Below are positions 28,480-37,873 of a stretch of 38,245 nucleotides of DNA, one piece after another; position 1 is the stretch's first letter; each line of letters begins with the position of its first letter. This DNA comes from Chloroflexota bacterium (GTDB taxonomy: Bacteria; Chloroflexota; Anaerolineae; Aggregatilineales; UBA2796). The stretch is taken from positions 1-38,245 of the forward strand of contig JAJPHV010000104.1 in the NCBI GenBank assembly GCA_021325095.1, read 5' to 3'. The position numbers and the translations under genes were made by a program. Under the pieces are notes generated by a model. The model worked only from the letters and a program-made list of their open reading frames with translations, did not search any database and was not told where the DNA came from.

Positions 28480-29868
28480 ATGGCAGTCGTAACCCGGAAC
28501 GGAAATCATGCTGGGGAAGAATTGGTTCGGCTCTCGCACGTAAACAAAACCTATGGTCGCGGCGAACGCGCTACCGAAGCCTTGCAGGACATTAATCTGA
28601 CCATCAAGACGGGCGAATTTGTGACCTTGCTTGGACCGTCCGGCTGTGGCAAATCGACCATTTTGCGCATCATCGCCGGGCTGATCCCGGCCAGCAGTGG
28701 CGAAGTGCTGTACCGGGGCAAGCCGCTGCGCGGCGTCAACCCCCACACCACCATTGTCTTTCAGGCGTTCGCACTATTCCCCTGGCTGACAGTGCAGGAA
28801 AATGTGGAGGTCGCGCTCAAGCCACTCGGCATCCCCCCCCTGGAACGTACCAAACGCGCCTTGGCGCTGCTGGATCGGGTCGGCCTGGATGGGTTTGAGA
28901 CGGCTTATCCACGCGAACTCTCCGGCGGGATGCGTCAGAAAGTCGGTTTTGCTCGTGCGATGGCCGTCGAGCCTGAACTGTTGTGCCTGGACGAGCCTTT
29001 CTCGGCCCTGGACGTTCTCTCGGCGGAAAGTCTGCGCAATGAATTGATGGAACTCTGGACAAGCGGGGCGATCCCGACCAAAGCCATCCTGATGGTTAGC
29101 CATTACATTGAAGAAGCGGTCTTCATGACGGATCGCATGATCGTTATGGAAAAGAATCCCGGCCACATTATCGCGGATATTCCGGTCAACCTGCCCCATC
29201 CGCGCCACCGCAAGGAGCGCCCGTTCCTGCAACTGGTGGACCAGGTGTATGGCCTGATCGCGGGCAAGACACAGACCGAAGCGGAGGAGCTTGGCTCTAT
29301 GCCTGGCGAAGCGGGCCGCACCCGCCCACTGCCGCACGCGCCGATCAGCGCCATCTCCGGCTTGCTGGAGCGCGTCAACGAGGAGGTGGCAGACCGGATC
29401 GACTTGTACCGACTGGCCGAGTCACTGCAAGAATCACTGAACGACCTGCTGCCCTCTATTGAAGCGGCAGAAATGCTCGGTTTCGCTGTGGTTGAAGCAG
29501 GCGACATGATGCTGACGCCGCTCGGTCAGGCCTTCGCCGAAGCGAGCATCCAGGCCCGCAAAGAAATCTTTGCAACACGCATCCGGCGCGTTCCGATCAT
29601 CCGCTGGATTCAGAACATGATCAATGCCGCCCCCGATCATCGTATCAATTGGGACGTGTTTCAGGCAGCACTTTCGCTGGAATTTCCGCCCGATGAAGCC
29701 GAGCGCCAGATGGAGACAGCGGTCAACTGGGGCCGCTACGCCGAATTGTTTTACTTTGACGATGACGAAGATGTGCTGTTCCTTGAGCACGAACCAGTCC
29801 TTGCCGGTAGTCCGGTGGCAGTTGCCGAAGGCCCGGAGCCGGAACCATCCAAGCCAGACAAAGAATAG
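28480..29868 (+). CDS. ABC transporter ATPase with AAA-associated C-terminal domain
   Basis: A 462-residue ATPase. Walker A GPSGCGKST is at 52-60, the signature LSGGMRQK at 147-154 and Walker B LLCLDEP at 167-173, as in nitrate/sulfonate (NrtD/SsuB) importers. After about residue 275 an extra domain of some 150 residues follows (ISAISGLLERVNEEVADRIDLY and on, with ARKEIFATRIRRVPIIRWI), the AAA-associated domain often found with this permease type and probably sensory. ATG 28480 has AAGGA nine bases before and is preferred over upstream frames that overlap the permease stop. Both proteins should form a half-size, binding-protein-independent or shared-binding-protein transporter. Confidence 0.92.
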   Translation: MAVVTRNGNHAGEELVRLSHVNKTYGRGERATEALQDINLTIKTGEFVTLLGPSGCGKSTILRIIAGLIPASSGEVLYRGKPLRGVNPHTTIVFQAFALFPWLTVQENVEVALKPLGIPPLERTKRALALLDRVGLDGFETAYPRELSGGMRQKVGFARAMAVEPELLCLDEPFSALDVLSAESLRNELMELWTSGAIPTKAILMVSHYIEEAVFMTDRMIVMEKNPGHIIADIPVNLPHPRHRKERPFLQLVDQVYGLIAGKTQTEAEELGSMPGEAGRTRPLPHAPISAISGLLERVNEEVADRIDLYRLAESLQESLNDLLPSIEAAEMLGFAVVEAGDMMLTPLGQAFAEASIQARKEIFATRIRRVPIIRWIQNMINAAPDHRINWDVFQAALSLEFPPDEAERQMETAVNWGRYAELFYFDDDEDVLFLEHEPVLAGSPVAVAEGPEPEPSKPDKE

Positions 29869-29876
29869 GCTTCCTT

Positions 29877-29903
29877 GCCCTCTCTCTGCAAGCAGAGAGG
29901 GGC
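29877..29903. repeat. Family 1 palindrome
   Basis: GCCCTCTCTCTGC and GCAGAGAGGGGC pair around a two-base loop with a single bulged base. It follows the ABC ATPase stop by eight bases, a likely 3' end of that transcript, and repeats the CTC-rich palindromes at 2701, 6261 and 8210. Confidence 0.6.
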
Positions 29904-30041
29904 ATGAGATGAGGTCAAAGTCACGTTTGTCATGCAGCCTATCAGCAGCACTGCCACACCTACGACATTAGGAGCGGACACCAACCTGGCCGACGGTGTG
30001 TCCGTGCCCTGGATAGTCAACTGATCGAGGCATTGGCAGGT

Positions 30042-30070
30042 GGATGAGGTCTCACCGGTAGACCTCATCC
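30042..30070. repeat. Perfect 11-bp inverted repeat with 7-base loop
   Basis: GGATGAGGTCT (30042-30052) and AGACCTCATCC (30060-30070) flank CACCGGT. There is no T-run, so a terminator is unlikely; the inner ACCGGT is itself palindromic. A DNA-binding site or RNA hairpin are both possible. Confidence 0.6.
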
Positions 30071-30180
30071 TGAGTGAGTGGGATTCGGTATTCAGGCACG
30101 AGGGTGATGCTGTTGATGGCAACCTGGGGTGCTCTCCGCCGGAGAACGCCCGTCATGTCTCAAACGGCCATGTTGGGTTC

Positions 30181-30209
30181 TTGATACTGACCTCAATTCG
30201 TCGTAGAAT
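30181..30209 (+). promoter_or_regulatory. Possible promoter in the 706-bp gap
   Basis: TTGATA (30181-30186) and TAGAAT (30204-30209) are 17 bases apart. It could start transcription of the binding protein gene with a leader of about 360 bases. Other promoters nearer the gene are possible, but I saw no better pair. Confidence 0.35.
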
Positions 30210-30574
30210 TAAGAAAGTAGAATCCCCACACATTGAAATGGCTCGTTCGGGGATTTTGGGAAGTGAAAATGGGCCGAATTTGCGCCCTTTACGGCCAGCT
30301 TTGGCGAAGTTAATGAAGACTGTTGACGAGATAAATGGTTGAAAAGTCCTTCGCTCTAGCGCTGATGACCATTCGGCAATCGCATGAATGTGGTACGGTC
30401 TGATTGGTTGGTCGTCAGGATACCCAGGAGTGTCTGCCGATGATTGCTCGCCAGAGTTTATCATTACAAGCGTCTGTAGCAATTCCCGAAGGAGGTGATG
30501 AGTAACAACCTCATACCACAGCGCATATAGTTTCCTGACTTTGCGACCTAAGATCTTTATGGAGGCACATCGCA

Positions 30575-31867
30575 GTGAATAAACGAGTCATTGTATTGAT
30601 GCTTGTCCTTGTTCTGGTTGCGTTGATGAGCCGCTCCACGGCCAGTATCGCAACCGCACAAGGCAAACAGATTGTCTACAATTCTTACAACGGCGACCCT
30701 ACACCCAGGGCATTTGACGAGAAACTCGTCAAAATGTGGAATGACAAGAATCCGGACATGCCTGTCCAACTGAACATCGTCGCTCACGAAGACTTCAAGC
30801 AAGCGATCCGCACTTACCTGGTTGCCGATCCAGCTCCCGATATCCTGACCTGGTTCGCCGGCAACCGCGCCCGATTCTTTATCAACAAAGGGCTGATTGC
30901 GGACATCAGCGACCTATGGCAGAGCGAAGGATGGGATAAGGTCTATCCGCCTGCGATCAAAGGGCTGGGGACCGTCGGTGACAAACAGTACTTCCTGACC
31001 AACAGTTATTACTGGTGGGCACTGTATTTCCGTCCATCAATCCTGAAAGCCAATGGCCTTGAGGCGCCCAAAACCTGGGACGACTTGATGAAGGCGTGTG
31101 ACACCCTGAGTGCCAAGGGCGTCACGCCCATCGCAATCGGCACCAAGTTTGTCTGGCCTGCGGCAGCCTGGTTCGACTATATCAACATGCGCTTGAACGG
31201 GCCGGAGTTTCACATCAACCTGATGGACCTCAAAGAAAAGTATACCGACCCGAGAGTCAAAGCTGTCTTCATGAAGTGGAAGGAGATGTTTGACCACAAG
31301 TGCTATATGAAGGATTCAGCAGCCTACGACTGGAACGACGCTGTGACCCCGCTCGTGAAAGGCGAAGCTGCCATGTATTTTATGGGCGGCTTTATTACCG
31401 ATACGTGGGACCCGGCGACCAAGGACAAGCCCGATCTTCAGAAAGATCTGGACTTTGTGCGCTTCCCGATTATCGACCCGAAGCAGAAGATCGGTGAGGA
31501 TGCTCCCGCTGACGGCTGGTTCATATCCGCCAAGGCGGCAAATCCGGAAGGAGCAAAGAAGTTCCTGGCCTGGCTTGGCTCCAAGGAAGTCCAGCAGATG
31601 TTCGCCGATGATCTGAAGCGCATTCCGGCGCGCAACGACGTTTCGCTGGAGAAATTCACTGACGCTCAGAAGAAAGGCATCGATCTGCTTCAGAAGTCAG
31701 ATGTCCTGGCGCAGTTCTATGATCGTGACACCACACCCGAAATGTACGAGAAAGGTTTCAACGGCTTTGCTTCGTTCTTCGCCGACCCATCGGAGAAGAA
31801 CATAGATGCAATCCTGAAAGACCTGGAGGACACACGGGCGCGTCTGGCCGCTGAAGAGGCCAAATAG
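30575..31867 (+). CDS. Extracellular sugar-binding protein of second ABC importer
   Basis: A 430-residue solute-binding protein. The GTG start has GGAGG nine bases before it and opens a signal peptide (MNKRVIVLMLVLVLVALM) with likely cleavage after ATAQG. The mature part has family 1 features: KQIVYNSYNGDPTPRAFDE, PAPDILTWFAGNR, YYWWALYFRPSILKANGL and GEAAMYFMGGFITDTW, and a tryptophan-rich cleft typical of sugar binding. It lacks a lipobox cysteine. The permease genes follow after a strong hairpin. Sequence content suggests a sugar or oligosaccharide such as a uronate-containing one, given the downstream genes; specificity is inference. Confidence 0.92.
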   Translation: MNKRVIVLMLVLVLVALMSRSTASIATAQGKQIVYNSYNGDPTPRAFDEKLVKMWNDKNPDMPVQLNIVAHEDFKQAIRTYLVADPAPDILTWFAGNRARFFINKGLIADISDLWQSEGWDKVYPPAIKGLGTVGDKQYFLTNSYYWWALYFRPSILKANGLEAPKTWDDLMKACDTLSAKGVTPIAIGTKFVWPAAAWFDYINMRLNGPEFHINLMDLKEKYTDPRVKAVFMKWKEMFDHKCYMKDSAAYDWNDAVTPLVKGEAAMYFMGGFITDTWDPATKDKPDLQKDLDFVRFPIIDPKQKIGEDAPADGWFISAKAANPEGAKKFLAWLGSKEVQQMFADDLKRIPARNDVSLEKFTDAQKKGIDLLQKSDVLAQFYDRDTTPEMYEKGFNGFASFFADPSEKNIDAILKDLEDTRARLAAEEAK

Positions 31868-31886
31868 CGGGTGACTGATGTAAGAT

Positions 31887-31928
31887 AACGATGCGCGGAC
31901 AGGACCTCTGTCCGCGCATCGTTTCTTT
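31887..31928 (+). terminator. Strong terminator/attenuator between binding protein and permeases
   Basis: CGATGCGCGGACAG and CTGTCCGCGCATCG pair over 14 bp around the loop GACCT, extended by AA/TT, and are followed by TTTCTTT. It ends most transcripts after the binding protein gene and lets fewer continue to the permeases, the usual way to make binding protein in excess. Confidence 0.85.
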
Positions 31929-31976
31929 GCGACAATTACTGTGTGATAGCGGTATAGAATCGCCCAATCGCACCAG

Positions 31977-32001
31977 AGATAGGGCCAGCTTCGCCCTATC
32001 T
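31977..32001 (+). repeat. Second hairpin before permease gene
   Basis: AGATAGGGC (31977-31985) and GCCCTATCT (31993-32001) form a nine-base-pair hairpin 36 bases before the permease ATG. It is not followed by T residues and may affect translation or stability of the permease message. Confidence 0.5.
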
Positions 32002-32037
32002 GATGCGACAAATAGAGCAGAAATACGGGTTTGACGT

Positions 32038-32952
32038 ATGGCAACAACCTATCCGTTAGCCGCCAGCACGCGCCCTGGCTTCCGGCGACGTATTCAGTGG
32101 GCACCCATCCTGTTCCTGGCACTGCCGCTCGCTTTGTATTTTGTCTGGATCATCGGGCCAATGTTTGCGACGGGCTATATTGCTCTGACCAACTGGGATG
32201 GCATCAGCACTGCAAAGTTCGTCGGCCTCTCGAACTTTGATTGGTTGTTCAAGAATGACGAATTTTGGATGGCGCTGGGCAATAACATCAAATGGTTAGT
32301 GACCTTCATCCTCGTCCCGACTGTCATGGGGTTGGGCCTGGCGATGATCTTCAATAGCGATTTCCCCGGCAGCCGCTGGTTCAAAATCGCATTCTATTCG
32401 CCGCTGGTTATTTCCCCGGCCGTGGTCGCCTTGATCTGGGAGTCGATTTACCGCCCCACCGATGGGTTGATCAATTCATTGCTGCGTGGTATTGGGGTTG
32501 CTGAGCCCCCTGGCTGGCTGGCTGATCGCAGCCTGGTGTTGTGGTGCATTATCGCCGCAGCCACCTGGCGGCAGGTTGGCTACATCATGATCCTGTACCT
32601 GGCAGGTCTCAAGAACCTGGACGTTACGCTGCTCGAAGCGGCAACGGTGGATGGCGCCAACGGCTGGGAGCGCTTCCGGCACGTGATTTTCCCGCTGCTG
32701 GGGCCGGTCACGGTAGTCGTCGTGGTCATCTCTGTGATCGACTCCTTGCGGTCATTTGATATGGTTGCAATTATGACCAAAGGCGGCCCGGCAGGCTCCA
32801 GCCAGGTGCTGGCGAACTTCATGTACATGAGAGCTTTCAACGACTATCGCATGGGTTATGCAGCCGCGACGGCCCTCGTCTTGCTGGCCCTTATGTTGTG
32901 TATCGTTATCCCTTACCTGATTCGCGTCGCCCGCACCGAGCTGGAATATTAA
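32038..32952 (+). CDS. Sugar ABC transporter permease (MalF-type), second importer
   Basis: A 304-residue permease with first helix ILFLALPLALYFVWIIGPMF, a TGYIALTNWDG periplasmic start and the EAA loop EAATVDGANGWERFRHVIFP near residue 200. Other helices follow to a terminal RVARTELEY. It partners the MalG-type permease encoded 15 bases later and the binding protein upstream. The ribosome binding site is weak, which fits lower expression than the binding protein. As in the first importer no ATPase gene is present. Confidence 0.93.
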   Translation: MATTYPLAASTRPGFRRRIQWAPILFLALPLALYFVWIIGPMFATGYIALTNWDGISTAKFVGLSNFDWLFKNDEFWMALGNNIKWLVTFILVPTVMGLGLAMIFNSDFPGSRWFKIAFYSPLVISPAVVALIWESIYRPTDGLINSLLRGIGVAEPPGWLADRSLVLWCIIAAATWRQVGYIMILYLAGLKNLDVTLLEAATVDGANGWERFRHVIFPLLGPVTVVVVVISVIDSLRSFDMVAIMTKGGPAGSSQVLANFMYMRAFNDYRMGYAAATALVLLALMLCIVIPYLIRVARTELEY

Positions 32953-32967
32953 ATCTGGAGAGATCAC

Positions 32968-33855
32968 ATGGCAACGACCACACAGAGTGTCTCCCTTGCT
33001 GCAGCTCCGGCAGCCGCACAGGTCAAGAGGAGGAGTCGTCCCTTTCGCAGTGCCATCTCTCTTCTGCTGATGATAGCGCTCACGCTGTTCTGGCTCATCC
33101 CGATGTTCGGCGCGCTGTATACGTCGATCCGCACGCAGGGTGATATTACGGCCAATGGCTTCTGGTCGCTTCCGAGAGAGATCGCCTTCGACAACTTCAA
33201 GGCCGCCTGGGATATGGGGCGCGTGGGCACTTACCTGGGGAACAGCTTCATTATCACAATTCCATCGCTGATCGGCACGCTCTTTCTATCGTCGCTGGCT
33301 GCCTTCGCCCTGGCACGTTACAAGTTCCGAGGCAATTTGCTGCTGTACTTTATGTTTGTCGCCGGAACGATGCTACCGTTCCAGATCCTGATGCTGCCAG
33401 TATTTTACCTGAGCAATGTGCTCAAACTGTATAACCAGTACAGCGCGCTGATTCTCATCCACACTGCCTTCCAGTTAGGCTTTTGTACGTTCGTGCTGCG
33501 CAATTTTATGCGGACGGTTCCCACCGAGATCCTAGAAGCAGCGCGCATCGATGGCGCTGGAGAGTTCCGGCTGTACTGGCAGATCATGATGCCGCTCAGT
33601 CTCTCCGCGCTGGCGGCATTGGGAACCCTCGAATTCACCTGGATTTTCAACGACTACCTGTGGGCGATTGTTCTCCTGAGCGATGCTGCGAAGAAACCTG
33701 CTACCGCTGGTCTTGCAACACTCCGAGGCCAGTACATCACCAATTGGCCGATTGTCGTGGCAGGCGCGCTGCTGGCAACACTGCCAACCGTGTTGGTTTT
33801 CACCTTCCTACAACGATATTTCATCCAGGGTCTGACACTCGGCTCAGGGAAATAG
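32968..33855 (+). CDS. Sugar ABC transporter permease (MalG-type), second importer
   Basis: A 295-residue permease. An Ala-rich N-terminal tail of about 25 residues precedes the first helix (AISLLLMIALTLFWLIPMFG), then YTSIRTQGDI, FALARYKFRG and the EAA loop EAARIDGAGEFRLYWQIMMP near residue 195 identify a MalG-type subunit. Start ATG has GGAGAG before it. With the MalF-type permease it forms the membrane channel of the second importer. Both proteins differ clearly from the first importer's permeases, so this is not a recent duplication. Confidence 0.93.
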   Translation: MATTTQSVSLAAAPAAAQVKRRSRPFRSAISLLLMIALTLFWLIPMFGALYTSIRTQGDITANGFWSLPREIAFDNFKAAWDMGRVGTYLGNSFIITIPSLIGTLFLSSLAAFALARYKFRGNLLLYFMFVAGTMLPFQILMLPVFYLSNVLKLYNQYSALILIHTAFQLGFCTFVLRNFMRTVPTEILEAARIDGAGEFRLYWQIMMPLSLSALAALGTLEFTWIFNDYLWAIVLLSDAAKKPATAGLATLRGQYITNWPIVVAGALLATLPTVLVFTFLQRYFIQGLTLGSGK

Positions 33856-33998
33856 CCGTTGAGATTGGGGTTCTGAACGGCTGCACCAGCACGGATATAG
33901 ACCTTTGAGACCCAGGCGAGGTACTATCGCTTGCCGTGCGGCTGCGGCCTGAGCGTAAGTTGCCAACTGCTCACCCTTTGAAATCGGGAGACAGCTTC

Positions 33999-35036
33999 AT
34001 GAAAGTGCTTGTGACAGGCGGCGCAGGTCACGTGGGCAAAGCCTCGACAGAGCGGCTCCTGCAACAGGGTTGGGACGTGCGCGTGATCGGGCTGGAGTCC
34101 GGCGTCGAGATTCCGGGGGCCGAGTTCGTGACCTGCGATATTTTGAACTACGACGACCTCCGCAGGCAGATGCAGGGCTGTCAGGCTGTCGTGCATCTGG
34201 CGGCCATTCGCGGGCCGCAGTTAGCGCCGGGCCACCGCGTTTTTGAGGTTAACGTGGCGGGCACGTTCAAAGTCTTTGAGGCGGCGGCGGCTTCCGGCAT
34301 CCATCGTGTGGTACAGGCCGGTTCGATCAATGCATTGGGCTGCGCCTACAGCATCACCGACATCTCGCCGCAGTACTTCCCGATAGACGAACGCCACCCA
34401 TCGCTGACCAACGATCCCTATGCATTTTCAAAGGAAATGATCGAGAACGTCGCCCGATACTACTGGCGGCGGGAGGGCATTTCCAGTGTGACGCTGCGCT
34501 TCCCCTGGGTTTACCAGCAAGGCTACGCGGAGAGCGACACTTTTCGATTCTGGTTCGACAGCGGGCGTAAGGTGATGGACGAACTGGCAGCGCTACCCGA
34601 AAGTGAGCGACAGGCGAAATTGGCCGACGCCAGGCGGCGCGCCCTTGAGTATCGGCGGCAGCGCCCGCTAGAGTTTAACGGAGCAATTCCACAGTCGCCG
34701 CAAAGAGAATTGATAGACGATCAACTCTGGTTTGCCTACGCGATGGACCGCTTCAACTTCTGGGCATTCCTGGATGAACGTGACGCGGCTCAAGCCTTCG
34801 AAAAAGCGCTCACGGCCAGCTACGACGGCGCACACGTGCTGTTCGCCAACGACCCTCACAACTGGCTTGACTACGATTCAAAGACTCTCGTGCGTTTCTT
34901 CTATCCCGAAGTCGAGGAGACCAAGATCACGTTGTCCGGTTCAGCGGCCCTGATCAGCATTGACCAGGCGCGCCAGTTAGTTGGCTTTGAGCCGGAATAT
35001 TCGCCTATCAGATCGTCTCAGGAGCGCAAACCATGA
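33999..35036 (+). CDS. NAD-dependent epimerase/dehydrogenase
   Basis: A 345-residue extended SDR. The cofactor motif TGGAGHVGK is at residues 7-15, [10 protein letters not shown] follows, the Ser strand is [11 protein letters not shown] and the catalytic YAFSKEM carries Tyr and Lys. Charged helical segments (residues about 190-235, [19 protein letters not shown]) form an unusual middle insertion. The start is ATG 33999 with GGGAG before it. It overlaps the mannonate dehydratase gene by four bases (ATGA), so the two are co-made. Possible roles are uronate dehydrogenase or a sugar epimerase feeding the dehydratase; specificity is inference. Confidence 0.85.
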   Translation: MKVLVTGGAGHVGKASTERLLQQGWDVRVIGLESGVEIPGAEFVTCDILNYDDLRRQMQGCQAVVHLAAIRGPQLAPGHRVFEVNVAGTFKVFEAAAASGIHRVVQAGSINALGCAYSITDISPQYFPIDERHPSLTNDPYAFSKEMIENVARYYWRREGISSVTLRFPWVYQQGYAESDTFRFWFDSGRKVMDELAALPESERQAKLADARRRALEYRRQRPLEFNGAIPQSPQRELIDDQLWFAYAMDRFNFWAFLDERDAAQAFEKALTASYDGAHVLFANDPHNWLDYDSKTLVRFFYPEVEETKITLSGSAALISIDQARQLVGFEPEYSPIRSSQERKP

Positions 35037-36013
35037 TGCGAATCGCCGAAATCCTGCCACCGCAGCGTACACCGCTCTGGACGCTGGTCAAACAATGCGG
35101 CATCGAGGACGTGGTGGGTACGATGGATTTTAGCCGAGGACTGGATGTCTACAAGGACGATCTGCCCTGGGGCTACCACTCATTGGTACGGCTCAAAACT
35201 GCCTACGAAAACGCCGGCTTCAACCTGGCGGTGCTCGAAAGCCGCCCGCCGCTGAATAAGGCGAAGTTGGGCCTGCCGGGCCGCGACGAGGAAATTGAGA
35301 CGGCCTGCGACCTGATCCGGAATATGGGCGCGTTGGGTATCCCCGTCTGGTGCTACGAGTGGATGCCTGTCTTTAACTGGATGCGAACGTCCGTGAGCGT
35401 TCCTTCGCGCGGCGGCGCGCTGGTCACTGGCTATAACCATGCCCTCATGAAAGACGCGCCGCTGACCGAATACGGCGTGGTGACCGAAGAACAACTGTGG
35501 GACAACCTGCGCTACTTCCTGGAAAGAGTGGTTCCGGTGGCGGAAAAGGCCAACGTCAAGCTGGCGATGCATCCCGACGACCCGCCGCTGTCGCCGATAC
35601 GCGGCCTGGGGCGCATCATGCGCAGTGTCGAGAACTTCCAGCGCCTGCTCGACCTTGTACCAAGCGAGGTGAACGGCATTACGTTGTGCCAGGGCAATTT
35701 CGCGCTCATGACCGACGATCTGCCTGCCGTCATTCGCCACTTCGGACAGCAAGGCCAAATCTTCTTTGTGCACATGCGCGACGTGCGGGGTACACCGGAC
35801 AACTTTGTCGAAACCTTCCACGACGACGGGCAAACCGACATGCTGGCCTGTATGCGCGCCTACCGTGACGTCGGCTTTGAAGGCGTCTGCCGACCCGATC
35901 ACGTCCCCACGATGGAGGGTGATAGCAACGAAAATGCGGGCTATTCGTCCATCGGACGTTTGTTTGCCATCGGCTATTTGAAGGGTCTGCGCCAGGCCGT
36001 TTATGCGGATTGA
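35033..36013 (+). CDS. uxuA: Mannonate dehydratase-like protein (UxuA family)
   Basis: A 326-residue barrel protein of the mannonate dehydratase family, somewhat shorter than the usual 350-390. Typical pieces are [57 protein letters not shown] and the end [16 protein letters not shown]. UxuA removes water from D-mannonate to give 2-keto-3-deoxygluconate in hexuronate breakdown. The gene begins within the stop of the epimerase gene. Next steps (KDG kinase and aldolase) are not in the window. The neighbouring importer plausibly brings in a uronate or an oligomer of it. Confidence 0.9.
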   Translation: MMRIAEILPPQRTPLWTLVKQCGIEDVVGTMDFSRGLDVYKDDLPWGYHSLVRLKTAYENAGFNLAVLESRPPLNKAKLGLPGRDEEIETACDLIRNMGALGIPVWCYEWMPVFNWMRTSVSVPSRGGALVTGYNHALMKDAPLTEYGVVTEEQLWDNLRYFLERVVPVAEKANVKLAMHPDDPPLSPIRGLGRIMRSVENFQRLLDLVPSEVNGITLCQGNFALMTDDLPAVIRHFGQQGQIFFVHMRDVRGTPDNFVETFHDDGQTDMLACMRAYRDVGFEGVCRPDHVPTMEGDSNENAGYSSIGRLFAIGYLKGLRQAVYAD

Positions 36014-36042
36014 TCGGTTACCAATCACGGGTGGCTACCCGA

Positions 36043-36951
36043 TTATTCTGCATTCGACTCGAAGGGGCGCACGCCCACATCCTGTTTTGACCGCCGAATC
36101 TGCGCCAGCGCTTCCTCGAAATGCGCCAGGCTGACCGCCGCCTCGCCCTGTTCGACGGCAGCCGCCGCTGCCAGAATCACAGCGTTCAGGACATCACCGC
36201 CGCTCAGTCCGGCGCTGCGGCTGGCAAGCGCCTCCGGCGTCACGTCGGGCTGGCGGGGCATCTGCGCCGGCAAATGGTAGGCCCACAGCCGGATGAGGGC
36301 GGCCTCGTCGGGCAGCGGAAAATGCACATGCGCCAGGATGCGCCGGACGAACGCCGGGTCATAATTTGAGGCCAGGTTGGTCGCAAACAGGACGACACCT
36401 TCAAACGAATCAAGCTGCAAGAGCAGGGTGCTCCGCGACACATTCACGCCGTAGTCCGCCGCCTGAGTGATGTTGGTGGCACGGCGGCTGAGGACCGAGT
36501 CCGCCTCGTCGAAGAAAAGTACTGCCGAGGCTTCCCGTGCCGCAGCAAAGGCCGCGACAATGTTCTTGGGTGTGTCGCCCACGAAACGCGATTCGATGGC
36601 GGCGTAATCGATGCGGATGATCGGACTTTGCAGGTATTCCGCGATGCCCTCTGCCGCGAAGCTCTTGCCAGTGCCGGGCGGTCCGTACAGGTTAATGGCG
36701 ACGCTGCGCCCTTCGGGGTGGATCGTTTCCAGGCCCCAATCGTGATACAGCTTGTCGTGGTACTGGATTTTGGCGAGCGCCGTTCGCAACTGCCGCTCGG
36801 TGGCCGCACTCAAGACCAGATCGGAAAGGCGACGGCGCGGCGCTTCTGGTTTGAAGATCGACAGGCGCGCGCTCAGGTCTTCCGGCTGGTCGGCGCGATG
36901 ATCGCCGTTATTCTGGTCTTTTTGCGCACCAGGACGCCAATCGATGGGCAT
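36043..36951 (-). CDS. AAA ATPase
   Basis: A 302-residue single-domain AAA ATPase. Walker A GPPGTGKS is at 90-97, Walker B LFFDEAD at 145-151, sensor 1 at Asn192 (LFATNLASN) and likely arginine finger residues at Arg203-204 (FVRRIL). The first 40 residues are charged and variable. Such proteins form hexamers that remodel or unfold proteins. Here the gene is the last of a compact four-gene run, following a small membrane protein at one base, so it probably acts on or with those proteins. I do not recognise the family beyond AAA. Confidence 0.88.
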   Translation of the reverse strand: MPIDWRPGAQKDQNNGDHRADQPEDLSARLSIFKPEAPRRRLSDLVLSAATERQLRTALAKIQYHDKLYHDWGLETIHPEGRSVAINLYGPPGTGKSFAAEGIAEYLQSPIIRIDYAAIESRFVGDTPKNIVAAFAAAREASAVLFFDEADSVLSRRATNITQAADYGVNVSRSTLLLQLDSFEGVVLFATNLASNYDPAFVRRILAHVHFPLPDEAALIRLWAYHLPAQMPRQPDVTPEALASRSAGLSGGDVLNAVILAAAAAVEQGEAAVSLAHFEEALAQIRRSKQDVGVRPFESNAE

Positions 36952-36952
36952 A

Positions 36953-37318
36953 TCACGAACTCACCGATCCATTGGACAGATCGTAGGTCAGCGATTGCCC
37001 CGCGTCCAGCCGGGCTAAAACGTCCGCGGGAAGCGCCTGTGGCTCGATGGACCGTACCTCCTCCGCTGTGACCACCTGCGCTGTCTGGTTTTCCCTGAAC
37101 AGGGCACGTCCGGTGGCGATCACCAGCCGTTGGCCGTTGACGATGACACGATCCAGGATCACCAGTGCGCTTTGCAGGGTGTGGGTGTATTTTCCTAACC
37201 TGTCCTGCGCGCGGTGAATGACTTCGGCCATCCAGTTTTGCAGCATCGCCCAGAAGACAAACAGTACACCCAGCACCAATCCCGCCGTTGCCAGCGCCAG
37301 AATCGGCCCCAATGCCAT
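36953..37318 (-). CDS. Small membrane protein, module paralogue 1
   Basis: A 121-residue protein with one N-terminal membrane helix (PILALATAGLVLGVLFVFWA), then a soluble segment. The stretch around VILDRVIVNGQRLVIATGRALFRE and the tail LPADVLARL resemble regions of the next two upstream-encoded proteins (37354-37869 and 37874 on), so the three look like paralogues with different N-termini. A GGAGAG precedes the ATG. It may anchor the AAA ATPase at the membrane. No homologue comes to mind. Confidence 0.7.
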   Translation of the reverse strand: MALGPILALATAGLVLGVLFVFWAMLQNWMAEVIHRAQDRLGKYTHTLQSALVILDRVIVNGQRLVIATGRALFRENQTAQVVTAEEVRSIEPQALPADVLARLDAGQSLTYDLSNGSVSS

Positions 37319-37353
37319 ACTTCTCTCCGCTCTCTAGCTCAAGCTCAGTGCAG

Positions 37354-37869
37354 TCAACGCGGGATCGCGTACCCAAGTGTCACCGGCTGGCGCGCCCGAA
37401 TCAGCCGTTCGCGCACGTCGTCGGGAATTTCTTGCCAGCTAATTTCACGCTCGGCCCGCCAGCGCAGGATTTGCGGCACGCTGCCGTTGGTCTGCCGGGG
37501 AGCCAGGTAGGCTTCCACTTCAAGATACTGCTTGCCGTCGCGCTGCGAGAACGTCACTTTGGCGTCGATGATGGTGTCGTGGATGAGCTTCGCCACCGCT
37601 GGATATCGATCTGCTTCGCCAAGCAGCACCTTTGTGGCCGTGTCAACATCGATCTCGGCGCGCGTCTGGTTCAGCCAGCGGGCCATGTTTTCGGACACCC
37701 AGCTATCGACGTACTCCTGGTAATACTGGTCAAGCGGTTTAATGGCCCGGCGCATTTCCCGCCTGCCAATACCGAAAAAGCGCAGCACAAGCTGCATTGC
37801 CAGCCGGACAATCGAGCCGAGGCAGCCCAGGCGCTCGGTAGGTTCCTCACGCTGTGCATTCCTGCTCAT
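37354..37869 (-). CDS. Hypothetical protein, module paralogue 2
   Basis: A 171-residue protein without clear membrane helix; an amphipathic N-terminal stretch (LGSIVRLAMQLVLRFFGIG) could bind membrane. Its C-terminal end contains ISWQEIPDDVRERLIRA, which matches WHELPDEVREKFIRR of the upstream-encoded protein and LPADVLARL of the downstream one. AAGGAG lies seven bases before the ATG and overlaps the upstream gene's last codons, so the pair is tightly coupled. Function unknown. Confidence 0.7.
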   Translation of the reverse strand: MSRNAQREEPTERLGCLGSIVRLAMQLVLRFFGIGRREMRRAIKPLDQYYQEYVDSWVSENMARWLNQTRAEIDVDTATKVLLGEADRYPAVAKLIHDTIIDAKVTFSQRDGKQYLEVEAYLAPRQTNGSVPQILRWRAEREISWQEIPDDVRERLIRARQPVTLGYAIPR

Positions 37870-37873
37870 TGGC

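Larger units (their letters stand above)
29869..30574. other. Gene-poor, hairpin-rich 706-bp region
   Basis: No convincing coding frame is seen on either strand. The stretch holds a family 1 palindrome (29877-29903), a perfect 11-bp stem hairpin (30042-30070), a 13-bp palindrome (30133-30145), a promoter-like pair (30181-30209) and a complete anti-Shine-Dalgarno match (30489-30499). Short frames at 30040-30342 and on the minus strand at 30153-30482 look like chance. The binding protein gene follows. Confidence 0.6.
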